NCBI GenBank assembly: GCA_963816685.1
Contig: CAWFMB010000014.1
Location: 124,001 to 188,000, forward strand
Direction: 5' to 3'
Length of the DNA stretch: 64,000 nucleotides
Source of the DNA: CAVYUC01 sp963816685
GTDB lineage: Bacteria; Bacteroidota; Bacteroidia; Bacteroidales; Prolixibacteraceae
Shown in pieces: positions 34,902-42,146 of this stretch (positions are counted from its first letter, which is position 1; each line of letters opens with the position of its first letter). The notes under the pieces are model-generated. The model was not told the origin of the DNA, searched no databases, and saw only the letters and a list, made by a program, of their open reading frames with translations. Made by a program: the position numbers and the translations under genes.

Positions 34902-35216
34902 TTATTTTTTTTTTAGGATGCTTCTTGTTCCGTAAATAATGGATGCAATCACTGAAACAATCATTAATCCAAGGGTAAATGCTTTGAATTCGTTGCCCAT
35001 CCACTGGTCGATTTTGTAACCGCCAAATGTGCCGGCGGCAATTATTGCCATCATTTCGATACCAAGGCTGGAGTAACGGATGAAAGCGTCAAACTGTTTT
35101 TTTGTTTTATTTTGCCTGGGGTTTTTCAAAGCCCGATTTTTCAAATTTCGGAATTTCAAGTGTTGGCTTTTCGCTATTTGTTTTTGCAAGTTTGGGCTTT
35201 TCGCCTCCCATTGCAC
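34902..35216 (-). CDS. atpZ: AtpZ/AtpI family protein, start uncertain
   Basis: The AtpZ core (FIRYSSLGIEMMAIIAAGTFGG, then IDQW and LGLMIVSVIASIIYG) spans the last 65 residues: two membrane helices. The frame shown begins at ATG 35216 inside the bactofilin gene, giving 104 residues and a 110-base overlap. No ATG exists between there and the core, so a TTG within the overlap is also possible. The stop of bactofilin and this start region imply translational coupling. AtpZ pairs with AtpI in ion uptake or assembly. Confidence 0.75.
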   Translation of the reverse strand: MQWEAKSPNLQKQIAKSQHLKFRNLKNRALKNPRQNKTKKQFDAFIRYSSLGIEMMAIIAAGTFGGYKIDQWMGNEFKAFTLGLMIVSVIASIIYGTRSILKKK

Positions 35217-35556
35217 AGGTTCCGGTAAACATTGAACCTGGTTCTACAGAAAGTTTTCCGGCGACCAAATCGCCATGAACTTCCGCAGTAGTTTTCATGG
35301 TCAGTAGTTCCGAAACATTTATTTTGCCTTTAAAAAATCCTGAAATTTCAATGTTGGTGCAGTTTATTTTTCCTTCCACTTTACCTTTTGGGCCAATTAC
35401 CAGCCGGCCTTTGGCCTCAATATTTCCGTTTAATTCACCATCAATGCGGATATCCCCGTTTGCAGAAATATCACCTTTGATAACCGTACCTTCACTTATT
35501 ATGTTGATGGCCTGCCCCTGCGGCTCGCCATATGGTTTTTCTGTTTGTTTTGCCAT
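35107..35556 (-). CDS. Bactofilin (polymer-forming cytoskeletal protein)
   Basis: A 149-residue bactofilin: short N-terminal tail (MAKQTEKPYGEPQGQ), then the beta-helical DUF583 core with repeated GDI/GNI/GKV turns (INIISEGTVIKGDISANGD, LNGNIEAKGRLVIGP, GKINCTNIEISGFFKGKI), and a Lys/Pro/Glu-rich tail. It polymerises into membrane-linked filaments that scaffold cell-shape or wall enzymes. It is the first gene of the ATP synthase operon, preceded by a -7 box at 35637-35644. The start ATG 35556 gives the family-like N-terminus. Confidence 0.93.
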   Translation of the reverse strand: MAKQTEKPYGEPQGQAINIISEGTVIKGDISANGDIRIDGELNGNIEAKGRLVIGPKGKVEGKINCTNIEISGFFKGKINVSELLTMKTTAEVHGDLVAGKLSVEPGSMFTGTCAMGGEKPKLAKTNSEKPTLEIPKFEKSGFEKPQAK

Positions 35557-35636
35557 CGTGAATTTCATTTTAATTTTTGTTCGTTAAAAACTGAATTTTC
35601 AATACGATATGAAATTACAAATATTTGTCACTTTGT

Positions 35637-35644
35637 CAAAGGTA
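35637..35644 (-). promoter_or_regulatory. -7 promoter box of the bactofilin-atp operon
   Basis: Minus strand TACCTTTG, a full TAnnTTTG match, 80 bases before the bactofilin ATG. A clear -33 TTG is lacking. Confidence 0.5.
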
Positions 35645-35680
35645 AAACTAAATTTCTGAAGGTAAATGCTTTGATTCGGA

Positions 35681-36679
35681 CTATTTGGTATTATAAGCCC
35701 ATTTCAGGTAAACGCTTCCCCAGGTAAAACCGGCACCAAATGCAGCAAGTATTACATTGTCTCCTTTTTTCAGTTGCTTTTCATAATCGTACAAACAGAG
35801 TGGTATGGTGGCTGCAGTTGTATTTCCATATTTTTGAATATTAATCATCACTTTTTCTGTACTAACTCCCATGCGGCGGGCTGTGGCATCGATTATCCGC
35901 ATGTTCGCCTGGTGTGGTACAAGCCATGCAACATCTTCCGGTTTTAAATGGTGTTTATTCATTATTTCAGCTGCAACATCGGCCATTCCCGAAACGGCAG
36001 CCTTAAATACTGTCTGCCCTTCCTGATAAATAAAATGCTGGTCGTTATTCACAGTTTCGCAGGAAGCGGGCAGCAATGAACCGCCGGCTTTCATGTGGAG
36101 GTGGTGTCTTCCCAAACCATCTACATGATGAATATAATCCATTATTCCTGCTTCTTCAATCGTCGGCTCCAGCATAACAGCAGTGCCTGCATCGCCAAAC
36201 AGCGGACAGGTAGTGCGGTCGGTGTAGTTGGTAACCGACGACATCATATCGGCGCCAACAACAATTACTTTCCTATAGCGGCCTGATTCAATAAACTGCG
36301 CCGCAGTTACAAGCGTAAAAATGAAACCCGAGCAGGCTGCATTCAAATCGTAACTCCAGGCGTTGTGAATTCCTGCTTTATGTGCAATAATATTTGCAGT
36401 AGCCGGAAATTGCATATCAGGAGTAATGGTAGCGCAAATCAGTAAATCCACTTCACTTGCATTAGTATTGGTTTTTTTTAATAACTCTTTCACCGCTTCG
36501 GCGCCCATATCACTTGTTGCTTTTCCTTTTTCCTTTAAAATGCGCCGTTCCTTTATACCGATGCGTTGCATAATCCACTCATTGGTGGTGTCCACCATTT
36601 TACTTATTTCTTCATTAGTCAACCTGTATTCGGGTAAAAATGCTCCCACTCCGGTTATTGCCGCCCTTATTTTAGTCAT
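35681..36679 (-). CDS. fabH: Beta-ketoacyl-ACP synthase III
   Basis: A 332-residue thiolase-fold enzyme that starts fatty acid synthesis from acetyl-CoA and malonyl-ACP. The catalytic triad is in place: Cys116 (LNAACSGF), His in VPHQANMRI and Asn in KYGNTTAATIP. The N-terminal substrate entrance has DTTNEWIMQRIGIKERR. Length normal. It lies downstream of rpmF, as in the conserved yceD-rpmF-plsX-fabH order with plsX missing, but a terminator hairpin lies between. Confidence 0.96.
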   Translation of the reverse strand: MTKIRAAITGVGAFLPEYRLTNEEISKMVDTTNEWIMQRIGIKERRILKEKGKATSDMGAEAVKELLKKTNTNASEVDLLICATITPDMQFPATANIIAHKAGIHNAWSYDLNAACSGFIFTLVTAAQFIESGRYRKVIVVGADMMSSVTNYTDRTTCPLFGDAGTAVMLEPTIEEAGIMDYIHHVDGLGRHHLHMKAGGSLLPASCETVNNDQHFIYQEGQTVFKAAVSGMADVAAEIMNKHHLKPEDVAWLVPHQANMRIIDATARRMGVSTEKVMINIQKYGNTTAATIPLCLYDYEKQLKKGDNVILAAFGAGFTWGSVYLKWAYNTK

Positions 36680-36865
36680 GTTTTATATTGTTGAAATCAA
36701 AAATGAACTTTAATTTTTATGAAGGGCACGAAATTAAAAGTAAAAGCGAAGAAACGAAGCAGAAGCACAAAGAATGTAGTTCTGCCAGTGCTTTTACCTG
36801 CAAACATGCCGAACAATCAAAAAGTAAAGTCGAAAAATCAATGTGTTGGAGTTATTTTATATCAA

Positions 36866-36903
36866 AAAAGGATGGTATTCCTTTTTGGAAATACCATCCT
36901 TTT
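36866..36903 (-). terminator. Intrinsic terminator downstream of rpmF
   Basis: A 16-bp stem with one bulged base (arms 36866-36881 and 36887-36903, T5 loop), with a T-rich tail on the minus strand. It separates the DUF177-rpmF transcript from fabH. Confidence 0.7.
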
Positions 36904-36944
36904 CAACAAATTTTCACCTTCTTGATATGAAGGATGAGAACGTG

Positions 36945-37130
36945 TTAAACTGTTATTTCTTTTTCAATAACCTGTTTTCCTTTGTAATATCCGCATTCAG
37001 GACAAACAGTGTGGTATCTTACTGTTGATCCGCAGTTGGAGCAACTTGCCAAAGTCGGGAGGGTAGCTTTGTAATGCGTACGTCTTTTATCCCTTCTTGT
37101 TTTCGATATTCTACTCTTTGGATGTGCCAT
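36945..37130 (-). CDS. rpmF: 50S ribosomal protein L32
   Basis: A 61-residue bL32: MAHPKSRISKTRRDKRR basic N-terminus and a four-Cys zinc ribbon (Cys30, 33, 43, 46). Zinc-binding form, not a Cys-less paralogue. It follows the DUF177 gene by about 12 bases in one operon. Confidence 0.98.
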   Translation of the reverse strand: MAHPKSRISKTRRDKRRTHYKATLPTLASCSNCGSTVRYHTVCPECGYYKGKQVIEKEITV

Positions 37131-37142
37131 TTTATTTTTATT

Positions 37143-37679
37143 TTAATTATTATTTCTCAGTTTTTTTAATGCATCCCAACGCGGATCAGTACTTTCATCT
37201 TTTTCATCCACTTCAGGCTGCGTAAAATTATTTAATTTTTCAAGCATTTCAACATTGCACCCGCTTTTGCCATTTATCTCAGGGTGAATGGTTTTCAACG
37301 GAATACTCAGTACTACATATTCGTAAATCAGCTGGGCAAGGTTCAGGTGGTGTTCATTTGGCGAAATCCACATCACATCCACATCATCTTCCTGCTCCGT
37401 TTCGCTGAATTTTACAAGTACTTCCGCTTTGTTTTTAATTTTCTGCCGGTAGTTATCAAGACAGCGGTCGCAGGTTAGTTCCACCCAACCTTTTAATTTC
37501 AACCGGAGATTCAAAAAAGTACTTCTTTTTTCAAGCTCCACTTTCACATCAACACTGCCAACATTAACCGGACTGTTTTCAAAATGTTCAAAGAACCGCT
37601 CTTCTGTTTCGAAGTCAAACTCATGCAGGCCCTCTTTAAGACCTTTAAATTCAACATCATATTTCGTTTTCCATCCCAC
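37143..37679 (-). CDS. DUF177 (YceD) protein
   Basis: A protein of about 178 residues of the YceD family, linked to 23S rRNA/ribosome assembly. It has the conserved WVELTCDRCLDNYRQKI pair of Cys and the acidic DVMWISPNEHHLNLAQLIYEYVVLSIP segment, then the C-terminal DPRWDALKKL. I choose the GTG at 37677-37679: the ATG at 37718 lies upstream of the -7 box (37698-37705) and would not be transcribed. The operon goes on to rpmF. The GTG start itself is unproven. Confidence 0.85.
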   Translation of the reverse strand: MGWKTKYDVEFKGLKEGLHEFDFETEERFFEHFENSPVNVGSVDVKVELEKRSTFLNLRLKLKGWVELTCDRCLDNYRQKIKNKAEVLVKFSETEQEDDVDVMWISPNEHHLNLAQLIYEYVVLSIPLKTIHPEINGKSGCNVEMLEKLNNFTQPEVDEKDESTDPRWDALKKLRNNN

Positions 37680-37697
37680 AGCTTCAAAAAAGAGTTG

Positions 37698-37728
37698 CAA
37701 AAGTATAAATTTTTTCAAAACAGCTCAA
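37698..37728 (-). promoter_or_regulatory. Promoter of DUF177-rpmF
   Basis: Minus strand: -7 box TACTTTTG at 37698-37705 and -33 TTG at 37726-37728, spacer 20. It lies downstream of the ATG at 37718, forcing a later start codon. Confidence 0.6.
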
Positions 37729-38013
37729 AAAATTAAAATAATATTTGGTATTTCATTCAGATTATCATTCCAATGCAATCAATATTTGTACAGCCAAATA
37801 CCAAAACAGGTAGTTTGTAACTTATGCCCGGCTGCATCTTTCTTTTTTATTAGCTATGAGTTTTTTATATTATTTTTTTCTAATTTAGAACCCTGACCGA
37901 ATAAACAAAAACCAGCCTCTGATGAAACAATTCAATTCCCTGGAAAACAAAACGAAAATAATTTCCCGGTTGGTATATTCTAACAAAAAGTTAAATACTC
38001 AAACAACTTCAAA
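37729..38013. other. Divergent spacer, nothing recognised
   Basis: AT-rich leader regions of DUF177 (minus) and the lipoprotein gene (plus). No hairpin, repeat or small gene was recognised. Confidence 0.4.
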
Positions 38014-39216
38014 ATGAAATACGAAAGAATACTGACAGGATTACTTTTATCCTTTATCGTATTATCCTGTGATAAAGGAGAAGAAATGCTTTTTGCGTAT
38101 GGAGAATTAAATGGAGTTATCCAAAAAGGACCTTTTCTGAATGGATCGGCAATAACAGTAACTGAATTCTCAACTAACCTGGTTCAGACAGGTAAAAAAT
38201 ATTCATCGCAAATCCTGGATAATGCAGGGACTTTTGAGATTAAGAATGTAGAATTTGCCACTTCAATTGTAGAGTTGAGAGCAGATGGATTCTATTTCAA
38301 CGAGGTTATCAATACAAATTCTGATACCCAACTTACCCTTTATTCCCTGACTGATTTAAATGACGGAACAATTATCAACGTCAATTTATTGTCTACTCTC
38401 GAAAAGATTAGAGTAGAATATCTGACTTCCAACGGATCGGAATTCCATGATGCCAAGGAGCAGGCGCAAAAAGAGATTTTGGACATTTTTGAAATGGAAA
38501 AAACCGGAATGCTTTTCTCTGAAAATCTGGATATCACACAATCGGGTGATGACAATGCAGTATTATTTGCAATTTCAGTAATCCTTCAGGGATATCTTAA
38601 AGCGGCTGATCTGGCGGAGTTGGTAGCAAATATTGGCACCGATATTCGAAAAGATGGCGTACTAAACAGTCAGACTCTTGGAAGCGCTCTTATAAACAAT
38701 GCCCGTACACTCAGGTTGGAGGAGATAAAGGAAAATACTGAAAACAGGTATGAGGCTCTGGGTTTAAATATTGAAACGCCGGATTTCGGGAAGTATGTTA
38801 AAAATTTTATTGCCCGCACGAAGTTTACAGCAACCAACAACATTACATATCCTGTAACTTATGCATCCATGTTAAATGTGTTGAACGATTCAAGTTTCGT
38901 TGTTCAATCCGGAATTAAATATGCCATTGCAGCACAACTGCCTTTAGGTACCTCCGTAAGAATTGTTTGTCAGCCCTCCGAAGGCTATGATTGGGGTGCC
39001 GCGGGTTTTAATTTGATGGAATCCGACGGGTTTACTGTGATGAATAATTTCCCTTTAAATATAACTTTAACTGCATCGGGCGAAAATCAAAATGCAGTTT
39101 TACCCATGATGTTTGGAGGTGATTCATTGACTTTTTCAAGAACCAGCATCGATTTTCTTATTTATGAGGATAATTCTGATAGCTGCACCAGAACAAAAAC
39201 GGTCAGAACCTTTTGA
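38014..39216 (+). CDS. Lipoprotein with carboxypeptidase-regulatory-like N-domain
   Basis: A 400-residue lipoprotein: hydrophobic residues 7-17 and lipobox VLSC (Cys19). After it comes a beta-sandwich-like GVIQKGPFLNGSAITVTEF and NAGTFEIKNVEF region, resembling a secreted transthyretin-like domain, then a helical region (150-270) and a C-terminal beta region. Relatives share the QKGPFxxGSxIT motif in gliding or surface lipoproteins of several phyla. No function known. The C-terminal tail CTRTKTVRTF is short and basic, unlike a sorted domain. Downstream is a short tandem repeat. Confidence 0.65.
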   Translation: MKYERILTGLLLSFIVLSCDKGEEMLFAYGELNGVIQKGPFLNGSAITVTEFSTNLVQTGKKYSSQILDNAGTFEIKNVEFATSIVELRADGFYFNEVINTNSDTQLTLYSLTDLNDGTIINVNLLSTLEKIRVEYLTSNGSEFHDAKEQAQKEILDIFEMEKTGMLFSENLDITQSGDDNAVLFAISVILQGYLKAADLAELVANIGTDIRKDGVLNSQTLGSALINNARTLRLEEIKENTENRYEALGLNIETPDFGKYVKNFIARTKFTATNNITYPVTYASMLNVLNDSSFVVQSGIKYAIAAQLPLGTSVRIVCQPSEGYDWGAAGFNLMESDGFTVMNNFPLNITLTASGENQNAVLPMMFGGDSLTFSRTSIDFLIYEDNSDSCTRTKTVRTF

Positions 39217-39298
39217 TGATCATTTCGATGGTTCGATTTGCCATTTTTAATTGAGTTTAAAAACCACTTTAAAAAAGATCCAGACCTTCATTAAAAGT

Positions 39299-39365
39299 AG
39301 TCCTGACAACTTTGCAAAGAAGTCCTGATCACTTTGAAGTGAGGTCGAAAATACGATAAAATACA
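39299..39365. repeat. Short degenerate tandem repeat, period about 22
   Basis: Two clear units, AGTCCTGACAACTTTGCAAAG at 39299-39319 and its relative starting at 39320, and weaker ones before and after (a third at about 39342). Period 22; no spacer. Located in the 240-base gap between convergent lipoprotein genes. Confidence 0.5.
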
Positions 39366-39455
39366 TTACCTGAATAGCAGAGCAACAACCATTACTATGT
39401 AATTTCTGTAGAAATTAAATCCCTGGAGATTTTTATTATCCGGCAGCAAAAACCA

Positions 39456-40742
39456 TTAATACAATTCGGATTGCGAAATAAAAGCCGGATGTAAAATACT
39501 GTAACTGATTTCCCAGCCATTCCAGTAAATTCCGGCAACCAAATCGCCCGATTTTATTCCTGCCTTCAGACTAAATCCTTTTGAAATATTCAGATAAAGG
39601 CTCACATCGTACTGATTATTCCACCATATATTCAGTGGCTGACTTTTTAAATTGTACGGATTGTTTTTGTTGTGGTAGTACCAGGTATAATATGCGCCAA
39701 ATGAAAGCCGTTGCATAAAATAGTAACCACCTGAAAGTTTAAATCCGAAATTGAATAAGTTTTCGTCGGTTTCCCAATCAAAACCATTAAAATTAATTTT
39801 GTCGATATCAGAATAATGAATAAACGGGCTCCATTTTATTCCAAGGTTATTGCTTTCCGACAGGTAAAGCTGAACAGGTAAAGCTATACTGGCCATTTTC
39901 ATGTATCCTGAAGTGAAATAGGCAGGATTAATATCCAGATATTTATTCAAACTTCTGTAAATCTGAAACCCAAGTGCAATATCCGAAGAGAAATTGGTTG
40001 CCAGTCCAATATACACCAGTCCATGCCTGTTTTCTGCAAGTGTTTCATCATTCAGCCCGAAACCGGGCTGCAGGCTGTTAAAATAATATTTGGGAGTTAT
40101 TGGCTGAAATGAAATCGAACTGACTGGTTCTTCGTTCAGGAAGTTACGGGCATAATTTCGTTGCTGCAGCCAGATACTGTCGTTCTTATCTCCATATTTG
40201 TAACCGCGGAACCTTTCTGAATATTTTTTTGAAGAATAACGAAGAAACTCGTTGAACCGGATTTTAGCCAGTATTGTATCTCCGGCCATTTCCCGGGCAA
40301 ATCCTTCTATGAAAGCCGCATCGCTGTACAAAACTGATTTGGGGTACAGTTTCCGGAGGGTATCCATTTTCGATGCCGATTCAGTATATTCCCCATTATT
40401 GATCTTTTTTGCCGATTCCGAATAAAGTGTGGAAATTTTAAAATCCGATTCTTTTAATGATTCGGCTTTCTCCAAACGTTCTTCAAAAGGATAATGCCTG
40501 TTGTTATCCATCAACTCCACGATAAAATCATCATAATTGGAGTTATCGATGAGTTCACCGTTTTCATTTCTTAGCCGTATTTGTGTATTCCGTGCCACCG
40601 GATATTCATACAATTGTGCTTCTTTGTTGTAGGTGATATGCTCGATGCTGATCCTTGAACATCCGGAAATTAAACTACCCAGTAGAAGGAAAACAAGTGT
40701 TCCCGGGTTTATTCTGAAAGTGTTTTTAAAATAGAAAAACAT
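39456..40742 (-). CDS. TPR-containing outer-membrane lipoprotein with C-terminal barrel
   Basis: A 428-residue protein: hydrophobic residues 15-27, lipobox SGC (Cys28), tetratricopeptide-like helices in the middle (ESAKKINNGEYTESASKMD, DAAFIEGFAREMAGDTILAKIRF), then a region of alternating aromatic strands (FGFKLSGGYYFMQRLSFGAYYTWYYH, DVSLYLNISKGFSLKAGIKSG) ending in a terminal aromatic Tyr. That end is typical of outer-membrane beta barrels. The role is unknown. It begins about 50 bases from the histidine kinase gene and is in the same direction. Confidence 0.6.
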   Translation of the reverse strand: MFFYFKNTFRINPGTLVFLLLGSLISGCSRISIEHITYNKEAQLYEYPVARNTQIRLRNENGELIDNSNYDDFIVELMDNNRHYPFEERLEKAESLKESDFKISTLYSESAKKINNGEYTESASKMDTLRKLYPKSVLYSDAAFIEGFAREMAGDTILAKIRFNEFLRYSSKKYSERFRGYKYGDKNDSIWLQQRNYARNFLNEEPVSSISFQPITPKYYFNSLQPGFGLNDETLAENRHGLVYIGLATNFSSDIALGFQIYRSLNKYLDINPAYFTSGYMKMASIALPVQLYLSESNNLGIKWSPFIHYSDIDKINFNGFDWETDENLFNFGFKLSGGYYFMQRLSFGAYYTWYYHNKNNPYNLKSQPLNIWWNNQYDVSLYLNISKGFSLKAGIKSGDLVAGIYWNGWEISYSILHPAFISQSELY

Positions 40743-40793
40743 AGTTGGTTAATTATCTTAAAACGGAACAATAGTTTTAACTCAGCTTTTCAA

Positions 40794-41981
40794 TTACTTT
40801 CTTTTATTCAGCACAATCCGGAAGGTCGTCCCTTTCCCGGTTTCCGACCATTTGATGAAGATTTTGCCGTTGTGGTAGTTTTCAACAATGCGTTTGGCCA
40901 GTGAAAGGCCAAGTCCCCAGCCCCGCTTTTTGGTAGAGTAGCCGGGCTGAAATATTGTTTTAAACTGTGATTTCGGTACCCCTTTACCGGTGTCGGTAAC
41001 ATCCAGCGTAACTGTTTCATGAACTTCCTTTAGCGCGAGCGTTATCCGGCCGTTGTTTTCCATTGCATCAATTGCATTTTTGCAAAGGTTTTCAATAACC
41101 CATGAAAAAAGTGCTGCATTCATGGGCACAAGTATTACATCATTTTTGTCGAAGGAAGTTTCAAAAATAACCCGTTGTGATGATCTTGTTTTCAGGTAAT
41201 TTACCGTTGAAGCCAATACTTCCACAATATTGGTGGAAATCAGTTCGGGCTTCGAACCTATTTTCGAAAAACGCTCCGTTATTTTTTCAAGGCGCTGGGT
41301 ATCTTTTTCAAATTCGCTTACAATATTTTCATCCACATTTTGAAGTTTAAGGAGTTCAATCCATGCCATAAGTGACGAAATTGGGGTTCCCAGCTGGTGT
41401 GCAGTTTCTTTCGACATGCCTACCCAAACCTGGTTTTGTTCAGCGCGTTGTGTGGCGCTAAATGCAAAATAGGCCACAAGAATAAAAATTACAATGACAA
41501 CCAGTTGTACAAATGGATAATAGCGCAGGTTGCGTAATATGTCCGATTCTCTGAAATAGAGATATTGGGTTGTTTCTTCTGAAATTTTAATAGGAATGGG
41601 TTCGGAATAGGCTTTCATTTTTTCAAGTTCATGAGAAAGTACCTGCTGTCTGCGGCCTTCGCTGTAACCGATGTTTGCATCGCTGTTAAATGTTCCGTCA
41701 GGATTGACAATGATGATCGGAATGGTTGTATTTTGACTTACAATAAGGTTTAGCAGGTTCAGGTAATTTGTATTTAACTGCTCCATTTCGGGAGATGTGG
41801 TTTGAATGACAGCTTCCACCAACCCCTTTGTAGCTTCGGCCCAAAGTTCGACCTTTTTACGCTCTTCGCGCGCCATTTTTTCGGTAAGCCAGTTGGTGTA
41901 CCAAAGCGAGGCAACCCCAATTAATACTGCAACAGCCAGCAGTAACATTTTGCCACGTTTTCTTTTCAGGTAAATATCCAA
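40794..41981 (-). CDS. Membrane sensor histidine kinase
   Basis: A 395-residue kinase: an N-terminal helix (about 12-30), a periplasmic sensor region of about 115 residues, a second helix (about 157-174, VVIVIFILVAYFAF), the H-box His in KETAHQLGTPISSL near residue 197, and a HATPase domain with NLCKNAIDAM, DTGKGVPKSQF and GWGLGLSLAKRIV. The paired response regulator is not adjacent. The phosphate goes to an unknown partner. Confidence 0.92.
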   Translation of the reverse strand: MDIYLKRKRGKMLLLAVAVLIGVASLWYTNWLTEKMAREERKKVELWAEATKGLVEAVIQTTSPEMEQLNTNYLNLLNLIVSQNTTIPIIIVNPDGTFNSDANIGYSEGRRQQVLSHELEKMKAYSEPIPIKISEETTQYLYFRESDILRNLRYYPFVQLVVIVIFILVAYFAFSATQRAEQNQVWVGMSKETAHQLGTPISSLMAWIELLKLQNVDENIVSEFEKDTQRLEKITERFSKIGSKPELISTNIVEVLASTVNYLKTRSSQRVIFETSFDKNDVILVPMNAALFSWVIENLCKNAIDAMENNGRITLALKEVHETVTLDVTDTGKGVPKSQFKTIFQPGYSTKKRGWGLGLSLAKRIVENYHNGKIFIKWSETGKGTTFRIVLNKRK

Positions 41982-42068
41982 TGTGAGGCAGTTTTAAGTT
42001 AAAAAAACGAGAACGGCAGAAATATATAAATATTATGCAAATTAGCAGGTAATTAAAAAGAAAAATGC

Positions 42069-42118
42069 ATTCGCATTAAGAAAACAAATGATTGATTTGG
42101 CTGCTCCTGCATGCGAAT
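42069..42118 (-). terminator. Weak hairpin downstream of dxs
   Basis: ATTCGCAT/ATGCGAAT arms with a 34-base loop, T-rich after on the minus strand. Possibly the dxs terminator. Confidence 0.3.
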
Positions 42119-42146
42119 AAAACGGGTTGGTTCTGAAAAATCTTTA

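Noticed and set aside
36719..36925. Plus-strand frame near the fabH/rpmF gap
   Set aside because: It spans a terminator hairpin and a Lys/Arg-rich AT stretch, with no family similarity.
38014..39216. C-terminal frameshift truncating the lipoprotein
   Set aside because: Neither alternative frame after 39216 continues with a recognisable domain.
39299..39365. CRISPR-like repeats
   Set aside because: Period of 22 with no spacers and degenerate units.
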